From Ehretia macrophylla (Eukaryota > Streptophyta > Magnoliopsida > Boraginales > Ehretiaceae): DNA of 64,000 nucleotides. The position numbers and the translations under genes were made by a program. Positions 1-11,170 of the stretch are shown in pieces. A model generated the notes under the pieces. It saw only the letters and a list, made by a program, of their open reading frames with translations, had not been told where the DNA came from and did not search any database. Each line of letters starts with the position of its first letter. The first letter of the stretch is position 1. Location of the stretch: NCBI GenBank assembly GCA_037974665.1, contig CM075771.1, positions 43,260,425 to 43,324,424 on the forward strand, given 5' to 3'.

Positions 1-3000
1 AAAGTTATGGGCACTGTAGCGACGGATACCTGGCCACAAGCCCCACGCCCTCTGTTTGCGGGCCCAGCCTCTACGTGAAGTGAAGTTGTCTTGCCTAAGG
101 TGCCATGTGATTCGGTAATCGAAATGTGATAGAATAGGATGTCATCCTTTTCGCAGCTCACGACGTGCGATCCGGGATGAAAAAACAGCGTAAAAGAAGA
201 AAAGTATCCCAAAACTTATGAAAATGTTCGATTTTGGGCCTCGAAAATAGGCCCTACCAAGTAGGATAGGCGCCCCCATTGTAGAGCTCTCAGAGAGCTT
301 TCCAACGGTATGTTCTGTGCCGCATAACTCCTTACAGATCAAAAGTTAAGGGCATCGGAGCAACGGATACTTGGTTACAAGCCCCACGCCCTCTGTTTGC
401 GGGCCTAGCCTCTACGTGAAGTGAAGTTGTCCTGCATAAGCTGTCGTCGGATTCGGTAATAGAAATGTGATGGATTAGGTTGTCGTCCTTTTTGCGGATC
501 ACAACGTACGATCCGAGTCAGAGAAATAGGGCAAAAGAAGAAAAGTGTCCCGAAACTAATGAAAACATTCGATTTTGGGCTCCCAAAACAGGTGCAGCCG
601 AACAAGCTTGGTACCGCCGTCGTAAAGCTCTCGGAGAGCTTTCCAACGGTATGCTATGCGTCGCGTAACTCCTTACGGATCAAAAGTTATAGGCACTGGA
701 GCGACGGATACCTAGTCACAAGCCTTATGCCCTCGGTTTGCGGGCCCAGCCTCTATGTGAACTGAAGTTGTCTTGCCCAAGGTACCATGGGATTCGATAA
801 TAGAAATGTGATAGAGTAGGTTGTAGTCCTTTTTGCGGCTCACTACGTACGATCTGGGAAGGAAAAATATTACAAAAGAAGAAAAGTTTAGCAAAACTTA
901 TGAAAACGTTCAATTTTGTGCTCTGAAAATAGGCGCATCCGAGCAGGCTTATACCCTCGTTGTAGAGCTCTCAGAGAGCTTTCCAACGGTATGCTGTGCG
1001 CCACATAACTCCTTACGGATCAAAAGTTATAGGCACCGGAGCGACGAATACCTGCTTACAAGCCCCACGCCCTCGGTTTGAAGGCCCAGCCTCTACGTGA
1101 AGTGAAATTTTCTTGCCCAAGGTGCCATGTGATTCGGAAATAAAAATGTGATAGATTAGGTTGCCGTCCTTTTCGTGGCTCACGACGTACGATCCTGGAT
1201 GGAAAAACTACGCAAATGAAGATAAGTGTCCCGGAACTGATGAAAATGTTCAATTTTGGGCTCCGAATATAGGCACTATTGTGTAAGATGGGTGCCCCCG
1301 TCGTAGAGCTCTCGGAGAGCTTTCCAACGGTATGCTGTGCACCGCATAACTCCTTACGGATCAAAAGTTATGGGCATCGGAGCGACGGATACCTTGTCAC
1401 AAGCCCTACGCCCTCTGTTTGCGGGCCCAGCCTCTACGTGAAGTGAAGTTGTCTTGCCCAAGGTGCCTTGTGATTCGGTAATAGAAATGTGATGGATTAG
1501 GTGGTTGTCCTTTTCGCGGCTCACGACATACGATCCGGGAAGGAAAAACATCGCAAAAGAAGATAAGTGACCCAAAACTTATGAAAATGTTCAATTTTAG
1601 GCTCCGAAAACAGGCGCAACTGAGCAGGCTAGGTGCCCCCATCGTAGAGCTCTCAGAATGTTGTCTAATGGTATACTGTGCGCCGCGTAACTCTTTACGG
1701 AACAAAAGTTATGGGCACCAAAGCGGCAGATACCTGGTCAGAAGCCCCACGCCCTCTGTTTGTGGGCCCAGCCTCTACGTGAAGTGAAGTTCTCTTGCCC
1801 AAGGTGCCATGTGATTCGGTAATAGAAATGTGATGGAATACGATGTCATCCATTTCGCGGCTCACGACATACGATCCGGGATGGAAAAACTCCGTAAAAG
1901 AAGAAAAGTGTCCCGAAACTAATGAAAATGTTAAATTTCAGGCTTAGAAAATAGGCGCAGCCGAGCATGCTATGTGCCTTGGTCGTAGAGCTCTCAGAGA
2001 GCTTTCCAACGGTATGCTGTGCGCCGCGTAACTCATTACGGATCAAAAGTTAAGGGCACCGGAGCAACGGATGCCTGGTCACATGCCCCACGCCATCTGT
2101 TTGTGGGCCCAGCCTCTACATGAAGTGAAGTTGTCTTGGGCAAGGTGCCATGGGTTTCGGTAACAGAAGTGTGATGGATTAGGTTGTCGTCCTTTTCGCG
2201 GCTCACGACGTACGATACGAGACGAAAAAACAGCGTAAAAGAGGAAAAGTATATCGAAACTGATGAAAATGTTCAATTTTGGGCTACAAAAATAGGCGCA
2301 GCCGAGCATGCTACATGCCCCCGTCGTAGAGCTCTCGGAGAACTTTCCAACAGTATGCTGTGCGTCGCGTAACTCCTTATGGATCAAAAGTTATGGGCAC
2401 CGGAGCGACGGATACCTGGTCACACGCCTCACGCACTCGGTTTGAGGGCCCAGCCTCTACGTGAAGTGAAATTGTCTTGCCCAATGTCCCGTGCGATTTG
2501 GTAACAAAAATGTGATGGATTAGGTTGTCGTGCTTTTCGCGGCTCATGACGTACGATCCGGGTCGAAAAAACAGCGCAAAAGAAGAAAAGTGTCCAAAAA
2601 CTGAAGAAAACGTTCGATTTTGGGCTCCAAAAATCTGCACAGCAGAGCGGGCTTGCAGCCCTCATCGTAGAGCTCTCGAAGAGCTTTGCAACGGTATGTT
2701 ATGCGCCGCGTAACTCTTTACAGATCAAAAGTTATTGGCGCCGGAGCGACGGATACCTTTTAACAAGCCCCATGTCCTCGGTTTGCGGGCCCAACCTCTA
2801 CGTGAAATGAAGTTGTCTTGCCCAAGGTACCCTGGGATTCGATAATAGAAATGTGATAGATTAGGTTGCCGTCCCTTTCGCGACTTACGACGTACGACCC
2901 GAGACGGAAATACAGTGCGTAAAAAGAAAAGTGTAGAAAAACTTATGAAAACGTTCAATTTTGGGCTCCGAAAACAGGCGCAGCCGAGCAGGCTTGCTGC

Positions 3001-5090
3001 CCTTGTGGTAGAGCTCTCAGAGAGCTTTCCAACGGTATATTGTGCGCCGCGTTACTCCTTACGGATCAAAAGTTATAGGCACCGGAGTGACGGATACCTG
3101 GTCATAAGCCCCACGCCCTCGGTTTGAGGGCCCATCCTCAATGTGAAGTAAAGTTGTCTTGCCGAATGTGCAGTGGGATTCGGTAATAAAAATGTGATGG
3201 ATTAGGTTGTCCTCCTTTTCGCGGCTCACGAGGTACGATCCGGGATGGAAAAATAGCGCAAAAAAAGAAAAATGTCCCAAAATTGATGAAAACGTTCGAT
3301 TTTGGGCGACGAAAATAGGTGCAGCCGAGCAGACTTGTTGCCCCTATCGTAGAGCTCTCAGAGAGCTTTCCAACGGTATGCTGTGCGCCGCGTAACTCCT
3401 TACGGATCAAAAGTTATGGGCACCGGAGCGACGGATACCTAGTCACGAGCCCCACGCCCTCTGTTTGCGGGCCCAGCCTCTACGTGAAGTGAAGTTGTCT
3501 TGCACAAGGTACCGTGGGATTCGGTAATAGAAATGTGATGGATTAGGTTGTCGTCCTTTTTGCGGCTCAAGACGTACGATTTGGGACGAAAAAATAGCAC
3601 AAAAGAAGAAAAGTGTCCCAAAACTGATGAAAACATTCGAGTTTGGGCTCCGAAAATAGGCGCAGCCGAGCAGGCTTGGTGCCCCCGTCGTAGAGCTCTC
3701 GGAGAGCTTTCCAACAGTATGCTGTGCAGCGCGTAACTCCTTATGGATCAAAAGTTATTGGCACCGGAGCGACGAATACCTAGTCACGAGCCCCACGCCC
3801 TCTGTTTGCGGGCCCAGCCTCTACGTGAAGTGAAGTTGTCTTGCCCAAGGTGCCATATGATTCGGTAATAGAAATGTGATAGATTAGATTGTCGTTCTTT
3901 TTGCAGCTCGCGACATACGATCCGGCTCAGAAAAACAGCGCAAAAGAAGAAAAGTGTCCCGAAACTAATGAAGACATTCAATTTTGGGCTCTGAAAACAG
4001 GCGCTGTTGAGTAGGCTTGGTGCTCCCGTCGTAGAGCTCTCGAAGAGCTTTCCAACGGTATGCTGTGCGCCGCGTAACTCTTTACGGATCAAAAGTTATA
4101 GGCACTGGAGCGATGGATACCTGGTTACAAGCCCCACTTCCTCGGTTTGCGGGCCCAGCCTCTACGTGAAGTGAAGTTGTCTTGCCCTAGGCGCCCTGGG
4201 ATTCGATAATAGAAATGTGATAGATTAGGTTGATGTCCTTTTCGCAGCTCACGACGTACGATCTGGGACAGAAAAACAGTGCAAAAAAAGAGAAGTATAG
4301 CAAAACTTATGAAAACATTTGATTTTGGGCTTTGAAATTAGGCGCAACTGAGTAGGCTTGCTGCCCCCGTCGTAGAGCTCTCGGAGAGCTTTCCAACGGT
4401 ATGTTGTACGCCGCGTAACTCCTTACGGATCAAAAGTTATAGGCACCGGAGCGACGGATACCTGGTCACAAGCCCCACGCCCTCAGTTTTAGGGCCCAGC
4501 CTCTACGTGAAGTGAAGTTGTCTTGCCCAGTGTGCCATGGGATTCGGTAATAAAAATGTGATGGATTAGGTTGTCGTCATTTTCGCGGCTCACGACGTAC
4601 GATCCGGGACGGAAAAATAGCTCAAAAGAAGAAAAGTGTCCCAAAATTGATTAAAATGTTTGATTTTGGGCTCCAAAAGCAGGCACAGCCCAGCAGGCTT
4701 GCTTCCCCCGTCATAGAGCTCTCAAAGAGCTTTCCAACTGTGTGTTGTGCGCCGTGTAACTCCTTACGGATCAAAAGTTATGGGTACCGGAGCGACGGAT
4801 ACCTGGTCATAAGCCTCACGCCCTCTGTTTGCGGGCCCAGCCTCTACATGAAGTGAAGTTGTCTTGCCCAAGGTACCGTGGGATTCAGTAATAGAAATGT
4901 GATGGATTAGGTTGTCGTTCTTTTCGTGATTCACGACGTACGGTCCGGGACGGAAAAACTGCGCAAAAGAAGAAAAGTGTCCTGAAACTGATGAAAACGT
5001 TCGATTTTGGGCTCCGAAAACAGGCGCAGCCAAGCAAGCTTCGTGCCCCCATCATAGAGCTCTTAGAGAGCTTTCCAATGGTATGCTGTG
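1..5090. repeat. Satellite array 1, about 341-bp monomer
   Basis: About 15 head-to-tail monomers run from the window start to the LTR edge. The landmark GGATCAAAAGTTAT recurs about every 341 bp (near 1360, 2040, 2380, 3405, 3745 and 4087). Each monomer contains, in order, a GGAGCGACGGATACCTGG block, CCCACGCCCTC, GCCTCTACGTGAAGTGAAG, a GATTCGGTAATAGAAATGTG block, GCGGCTCACGACGTACGATC, a purine-rich AAAAGAAGAAAAGTGTCC block, an AGAGCTCTCGGAGAGCTTTCC palindromic block and a GTAACTCCTTACGGATC end. Monomers differ from each other by roughly 10-20% by eye. Because 341 is not a multiple of three, no frame runs through the array. Composition is more CpG-rich than the AT-rich LTRs beside it. No known satellite family is recognised from memory. 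Confidence 0.97.
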
Positions 5091-5302
5091 TGTGAGGCCT
5101 GACCTCGATTTGCGTGCGATACCTCGTTTCATGTGCCCTAACCTAGAATTGTATGCCTTGACCTTGGTTTAAGAGTCATGTATCGTTTTATGTGCCTTCC
5201 ATCGAATTACGTGCATTCATTTAGGGTTGCGTGCATTCGTCTCATTGTTCGTGCTTTATCTCGTAGTACGTGCCCTAAATCTAGAAAAGCGTGCCCGCAC
5301 GC
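5091..5302 (+). repeat. Degenerate ~20-bp minisatellite at LTR (U3) edge
   Basis: About ten consecutive units of 18-22 bp mostly begin with GTGC or ATGC, for example the units starting near 5113, 5133, 5210, 5230, 5250 and 5269. Units are poorly conserved outside the GTGC start and a TC-rich middle. The same structure lies at the matching edge of every other LTR in the window, with different total lengths. Confidence 0.75.
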
Positions 5303-6289
5303 TAATCAAGAAAGCATCTTACACGAAGCACTAGATTATTAATTAATCCTACAAATTCCACTAACTAATATTATAATTCTAAATCAATGCACTAGAAGAC
5401 AAAACTTCCCCAAAATCTAAACATTCTTATTCTTTATTCTTTATTCTTTTGTACATTCCAAGCACATACAATAAAATAATGCTCAAAACATAACAAAAAT
5501 CAGATTTGGACAATGCTTTGGCCGACCATAGGATGCAAGTTGATAAGCCTTTGCATAAATTAAACTAAGCCTAGACAAACTATGACAATTACTTCAAACA
5601 ATGCATTAAAAAATGACATAAAACCCTACCCAATGCTCCACATTCTCGGCCCACTCAAATGCCCATGCTAAGACAATTCAAAATGCTCATAAAAATGACA
5701 CAAATCAGATTTGTTGAAGCTCAAGGCCGACCATATGCTCAAGCACCTCATTTTTTTCTCTCATTCTCTCATCTTCTCATTTTCTCCTCTCTCTCTCGGC
5801 CTTAGCATTTTCATAAGCTTCCAAGACTGAAAAATTTCTCCCCATAACACACAAGCATCGTCCAAGGCAAAGGAAAGCAAGCAAGAAGCAAAAAAAAAAA
5901 AAAAAAAACGCATCCAAGCACACAAGAACTCTTCATTTCGGCCTAGGTATGTTTGATAGCTTTTCTTTCATCTCCCTTTTGTTCTAACCACATGCATATA
6001 CTAAGAACATGGTAACTTAGCTAGGAATTAAGGAAATCAAGCAATATCTCTCGGCCAAACAAGGAGAGAAGACCATTTTGTGCATCTTCAAGAGTTTCGA
6101 GCATCATTTGTTGTCAATAGGCTAACGTGAGGGTTAATCCTTTTTAAAAGCTTTCAAAAACTACATGCATGCCCTTATATGTCTATTTTTACCTCTTTAC
6201 TTGTGGTATATGTGTGTACATGAGATTTTGTAACCATGCATGGCAAGATATTTAGCTAGACCTTGAAGATAGGTAAAATCGCGAAAATG

Positions 6290-6700
6290 GAAGATTTCTG
6301 ACTTGTTAGAGCGAAGTGAATTTGGCCTGGTAAATGATGTTGAAAATGTATGAAAATTGGTAGGTGACTATTTTTGCTAGTTCTGAGCATTTTTCATAGA
6401 AATAGGCCAAGGCCAATTTTGACTCTATGGTCTCCAAAATGGCAAAACATCGAAAGGTGTCTAAATCTGGAAAATCTGGGAAAATGGAGCAGGTTTTTGG
6501 CAGTTCACTGTCCTTGTAGAACGAAACAATTTTGACCTAGTAAACGATATCTAAAATGCATGAAATTGGGTAGGTTGCTAGATTTTTCAGTTCTGGACAT
6601 TTTTGTCAGAAATAGACTAAAGCTAAATCTGTCCCTAAACCCTCAAAAATGGCAAGTATTGAAATATGTATGAATCTGGACAGTTTTGCGTAGTCTCACG
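6290..6700 (+). repeat. Two-unit 210-bp tandem module inside LTR
   Basis: Two diverged units follow each other. Matching landmarks are TAGGTGACTATTTTT at 6361 and TAGGTTGCTAGATTTTT at 6571 (210 bp), and TGTCTAAATCTGG versus TGTATGAATCTGG about 211 bp apart. A partial third unit may follow. The module is present in the other LTRs at the same spacing, for example the TTTCTG landmarks at 46101 and 46311, and at 37713 and 37923. Confidence 0.8.
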
Positions 6701-7507
6701 GTTTTAGCTATAACTCTTGAATCCGAACTCCAAATGATGCGAGGTTTGTTTCTGGATTTAGTTCACTTAATAAGATTTAATTTGAAATTTTTTTCACTAG
6801 AATTGGAGACTGTTTGCTTGTCTAAATGATTGTGAGAAAACAGACCATTGCAGTGAGGTATTTATTTAGTGATATACTTTGAAAAAATATTGTAACTTCT
6901 CTTGTGATATTGAATGCTTGGGATTGTGGCACTTGGATGTTATGTGGACTGTTTTGGATGATTGAAGATGTTTTAATTAATCGATGCATGGCTTGGGTTA
7001 GTTACGTGACAACTTGTGGCATAAATCGCACGTGTAAGCATAAATTGAAACCCTATTGAATATGAAAACTCGCTAAGTGTTGATCCTATGGTTATTGTGT
7101 CCAATTGTGTGATCAGTAGGCTGCCTAAGAAATGTTAACTATGCTTGAAATGTGATTCCCGATGATTACATGTTGATAAGTAAACCTTTCTTGCACCCGG
7201 TTCCACGTAGACGTTGTTGTATGCTTGTATAAACTTATTATCTGATTACGTGAACCCCAAAATGAGTTATATGACTTGATTTACATGTGTTACATGGCTG
7301 CCCGTTTAATATTGATATAACTGCATGTGCTTTACAAGTGAAATTACATGTCAAAGCACGCCTCGTGTGTTTACTTGTCAATGTGCGATCTTATAACTGT
7401 TCGGAGGCAACCTACTTTGTTATCCTCCTAATGTGATATGTTAAATGTTATAAATGTGCATTGCATACAAGGTTGTAACCTTTCATTCTGGCATGGTAGC
7501 ATTCATG

Positions 7508-7512
7508 CACAC
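7508..7512. repeat. Target-site duplication CACAC, left
   Basis: Five bases of the host LTR lie directly before the TG end of the nested element. They match 17517-17521 exactly. Confidence 0.92.
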
Positions 7513-8439
7513 TGTCACGCCCTAACCCGACCTATGGAGGCTAGACTAGGGTGTGACCTAAACCATTATCGTTATTTCACACACTTAGTCTTTTGTTATG
7601 ATTTAATGCTTAACGTTGGCCTAGAACTCTAAAAGTTTTTCCAGAAAACCGACAGCATGATGGCTATATTTAGGACCTTTGGTTTGGCCTAATTTTCTAA
7701 AACACCTCAAAACCTTTAATCATTGATTCAATTCCAACTAAAATTTCCTATTTTGTTATCAATAGATATGCCTACTAATTTATCTCGATAGTCTCATTTG
7801 ATTGACAAGCCTAGCATGATAACTATGTCCCGTTTATTTGCCAATTCCTATCTTGCAAGTACTTATTATCCCTTAGCTTACGCATAAGCACCTAAGTGAG
7901 ATTAGATAGAGTTTCATTATATACTTCTTCACCTAGTGGTTTAAACACCTATGATAACTACTAATCAAGATAATGAAAGAAAACAACAAATAAAGAGTTC
8001 ATCCAGTTATAATCAGTACAAGCCAAAATTAGACCCAAATTATAACGGGGTCATTTACATCAACAAAATGAACAATTTGTAATCAAACACAACATCCATA
8101 TAGCAACCACTTTCAGATAAAGAACAAAAGCACGTAGTAACTCCAAGGAATCATAAACAAGCACATTTACTTCGGGTACCTGTTCCAAATCTGCTGCACC
8201 TGTGACAAAAAAGAGGGTGAGTCTTTATGAACTCAGCGAGGGGGAATGAGAGATAACGTTTTGAAATCCTTTTCCGGTTAAACTTATGAAAACTCATTTG
8301 GAAACATGTCATATAGAGTGAGTAAATATATAATATAACATAAATATAAATGAACATATTTACCCGTGTTTCCTCCCCGAGGTCCTCTAGGAACCAAGCG
8401 AGAGTACTCAAACACATAGTGAAAATGATACGGTGAGCT

Positions 8440-8490
8440 TTTGCTCTCAAGATCGATCGGTGAACATTTACTCTCAAGATCATTTCTGAT
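8440..8490. repeat. Short tandem duplication in the LTR of the nested element
   Basis: CTCAAGATC and a following GTGAGC/GTGAAC stretch occur twice in a row about 30 bp apart. The same doubled segment is in the partner LTR near 14805-14850. The other LTRs of the window show only one copy, for example near 20638 and 45008, so the doubling marks a subfamily. Confidence 0.65.
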
Positions 8491-10768
8491 AACAATTGTT
8501 GCAGCCGGCTTCAATCATTCACTTATCACGCCAAATGGGTATACTCCGGATGTACCCCGAAATCCTACGACCCAACTCTCCGAGGAAGTCTAGCCCCCAA
8601 GCGAGAGACGAAATTGGACCATGGTAGTCACGGTTGCACCGGCAAGCACGATGCTGCCCGGTGTGCGTGAACGCTACCATGCCAGAATGAAAGGTTGCAA
8701 CCTTGTATGCAATGCACATTTATAACATTTAATATATCACATTAGGAGGACAACAAAGTAGGTTGCCTCCGAGCAGTCCTAAGATCGCACATTGACAAGT
8801 AAACACACGAGGCATGTTTTGACATGTAATTTCACTTGTAAAGCACATGGAGTTATATGAATATTAAATGGGCATCCATGTAACACATGTAAATCAAGTC
8901 ATATAACTCATTTCGGGGTTCACGTAATCAGATAATAAGTTTATACAAGCATGCAACGACGTCTACGTGGGACTGGGTGCAAGAAAGGTCTACTTATCAA
9001 CATGTAATCCTCGGGAATCACATTTCAAGCATACTTAACATTTCTTAGGCAGCCCACTAATCACACAATTGAACACAATAACCATAGGATCAACACTTAG
9101 CGAGTTTTCATATTCAATAGGGTTTCAATTCATGCTTACACGTGCGATTTAAGCCAGAAGTTGTCACGTAACTAACCCAAGCCACGCATCGATTAATTAA
9201 AACATCTTCAATCATCCAAAACAGTCCACATAACATCCAAGTGCCACAATCCCAAGCATTCAATATCACAAGAGAAGTTACAATATTTTTTTCAAAGTAT
9301 ATCACAAAATAAATACCACACTGCAATGGTTTGTTTTCCCACAATCATTTAGACAAGCAAACAATCTCCAATTCCAGTGAACAAAATTTCAAATTAAATC
9401 TGATTAAGTAAACTAAATCCAAAAACAAACCTCGCATCATTTGGAGTTCGGATTCAAGAGTTATAGCTAAAACTGTGAGATGACGCAAAACTGTCCAGGT
9501 TCGTACATAGTTCAATACTTGACATTGTTTAGGGTCTTAGGGTCAGATTTAGCTTTAGTCTATTTCTGGACAAAATGTCCATAACTGAAAAATATAGCAT
9601 CCTACCAAATTTCATACATTTTAGATATCGTTTACTAGGTCACAATTGTTTCGTTCTACAAGGACAGTGAACTGCCAAAAACCTGCTCCATTTTCCCAGA
9701 TTTTCCAGATTTAGACACCTTTCGATGTTTTTCCATTTTGGAGACCATAGATTCAAAATTGGCCTTCGCCTATTTCTATGAAAAATGCTCAGAACTAGTA
9801 AAACTAGTCACCTACCAATTTTCACACATTTTAAACATCATTTACCAGGGCCAAATACACTTCGTTCTAACAAGTCAGAAATCTGCCAGCAACGCGATTT
9901 TGCCTATCTTCAAGTTCTAGCCGAATATCTTGCCATGCATGGTTATATAAGCTCATGCACACACATATACAACAAGTACATAGGTAAATATAGATATATG
10001 AAGGCATGCATGTGGTTTTTGAAAGCTTTTAAAAAGGATTAACCCTCACCTTAGCAAGATAATAGATGAAGATGCACAAAATCCTTGTTTTTGAGCTTTG
10101 TGTGTGACTTTGAGCTATCCTTGCTTGATTACCTTTCTATGGCCGATGCTTGGAGTGTCCTAGAGAGTGAGCTTGAGGTCTTGGAAGCTCAAGAGATGTT
10201 ATGGTCGAAAATGAGAGAGAAGGAGAGAGAATGAGAGCTTGAGAGAGTTTTGAGAGAAAGAAACGATATTTTTGTGCATGTGGTCAGCTATAGGCTTGCA
10301 AAAACTGAATTTGTGTCATCTTTTGGAGCATGTTTGAATTGTTTGGTATGCTTGGTGATGTGGTCGAGAAGGTGGAGCATGGTGGTTGATAAAGTATTGC
10401 TTTGGTGTATTCAAAAGTTATGACAATGTGAAGTTTTGTCTAAGCATGCATGAATAATTATTTTGTTCAAATATTTTGCTCAAGAACATGGTATGGCCGG
10501 CCATCATAGCTCACAAATCTGAATTTTGTCATGTGTTAAGCCTTATTTTATTGTATGTTAAATATTTTTAATTGTAGGTGCATGGGTTTTGTAAAAAAGA
10601 ATAAAGAATGTTTGAATCATTAAAATATTGTGTTGAATTTGACTTAGGATTAAAATAAGAGTTAGTGGATTTTGTAGAGATTTGAATTAGGATTATAATA
10701 ATAGTTAGTGGTGTTTGTTGGATTATTTTATAGTCTAGTGCTTCGTGTAGGATTCTTTATTAATTAGC

Positions 10769-11155
10769 ATGCGGACACACTTTCCTATGTCTATGGCATG
10801 CACTACGAGGTAAGGCACGCACTTCAAGGCAAATGCACGGATTCGAAGGTAAATGCATGCAATCCTAAGTGAATGCACGTAAACCAATGCAAGGCACATA
10901 AAACGAGACACGACTCTTGAACCTAGGTCAAGGCACACAATTCAAGGTCAGGGTACACGAAACGAGGTATCGCATGTAAATCGAAGTTAGGGCACGTAAG
11001 TTGAGGATTAGGGCATGCAATTCTAGGTCAAGGCACGTATGACGAGACATGCACGAAAACCAAGACATGGAATGTAATCCAAGGTTGGTCATACAGTTCT
11101 GGGTCTAAGGCACATAAATCGAGGTAAGACATGTTATTCAAGGTCAGGCCTCACA
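10769..11155 (-). repeat. Edge minisatellite, long form
   Basis: About 385 bp of GCAC/GCAT-headed units of about 20 bp lead up to the LTR end. This is longer than in the truncated element (about 212 bp) and the full Tekay element (about 230 bp). Confidence 0.72.
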
Positions 11156-11170
11156 TCTTCCCCTCTTTAA
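11156..11170 (-). promoter_or_regulatory. Polypurine tract of nested element
   Basis: On the minus strand an AAAGAGGGGAAGA-type purine run directly precedes the TGTGAGG start of the 3' LTR. That is where the plus-strand primer of LTR elements lies. The matching tract of the full element is at 39271-39284. Confidence 0.75.

Larger units (their letters stand above)
5091..7512 (+). mobile_element. 5' LTR of truncated element, first part
   Basis: The LTR starts with TG directly after satellite sequence and matches the reverse complement of the LTR at 35700-39270. In element sense it holds a degenerate repeat of about 20 bp at its edge (5091-5302), a pyrimidine-rich tract (about 5748-5803), an A19 run (5890-5908), and two copies of a 210-bp module (about 6290-6700). 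It breaks off at 7512, where a minus-strand element has inserted. The LTR resumes at 17517. Short open frames here are not genes. Confidence 0.93.
7513..11155 (-). mobile_element. 3' LTR of nested element
   Basis: It begins TGTCACGCCC and ends GGCCTCACA on the plus strand, so it reads TGTGAGG...GTGACA in element sense. It is 3643 bp. In plus-strand order it holds a short tandem duplication (about 8440-8490), the 210-bp module region (about 9540-9840), a GA-rich tract (about 10207-10262) and the edge minisatellite (10769-11155). It is aligned with 13877-17516 along its whole length. Confidence 0.92.

Noticed and set aside
3360-3385. Possible CENP-B box (GTTGGAA on the minus strand beside the palindrome)
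   Set aside because: Only the central GTTGGAA fits. The required TTCG and CGGG parts are missing, and a CENP-B/box system is not established in plants.
1-5090. 5S rDNA or rDNA spacer array
   Set aside because: The unit length could fit a plant 5S repeat, but no 5S gene internal control region or other rRNA sequence is visible in the monomer.
5890-5908. A19 run as a LINE or SINE tail
   Set aside because: It lies inside a continuous LTR that aligns with the other LTRs on both sides, with no target duplication around it.
6290-6700. Common origin of the LTR 210-bp module and the 341-bp satellite
   Set aside because: Both contain TAACTC...GATC/AATC-like text and similar A-rich strings, but I could not align them over a useful length, so I do not claim kinship. 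A sensitive profile comparison would decide.
8151-8495. 114-codon minus-strand open frame also seen near 14518-14847
   Set aside because: It recurs only because both LTRs of the nested element share the sequence. It has no family similarity and is not kept in the LTRs of the other elements.
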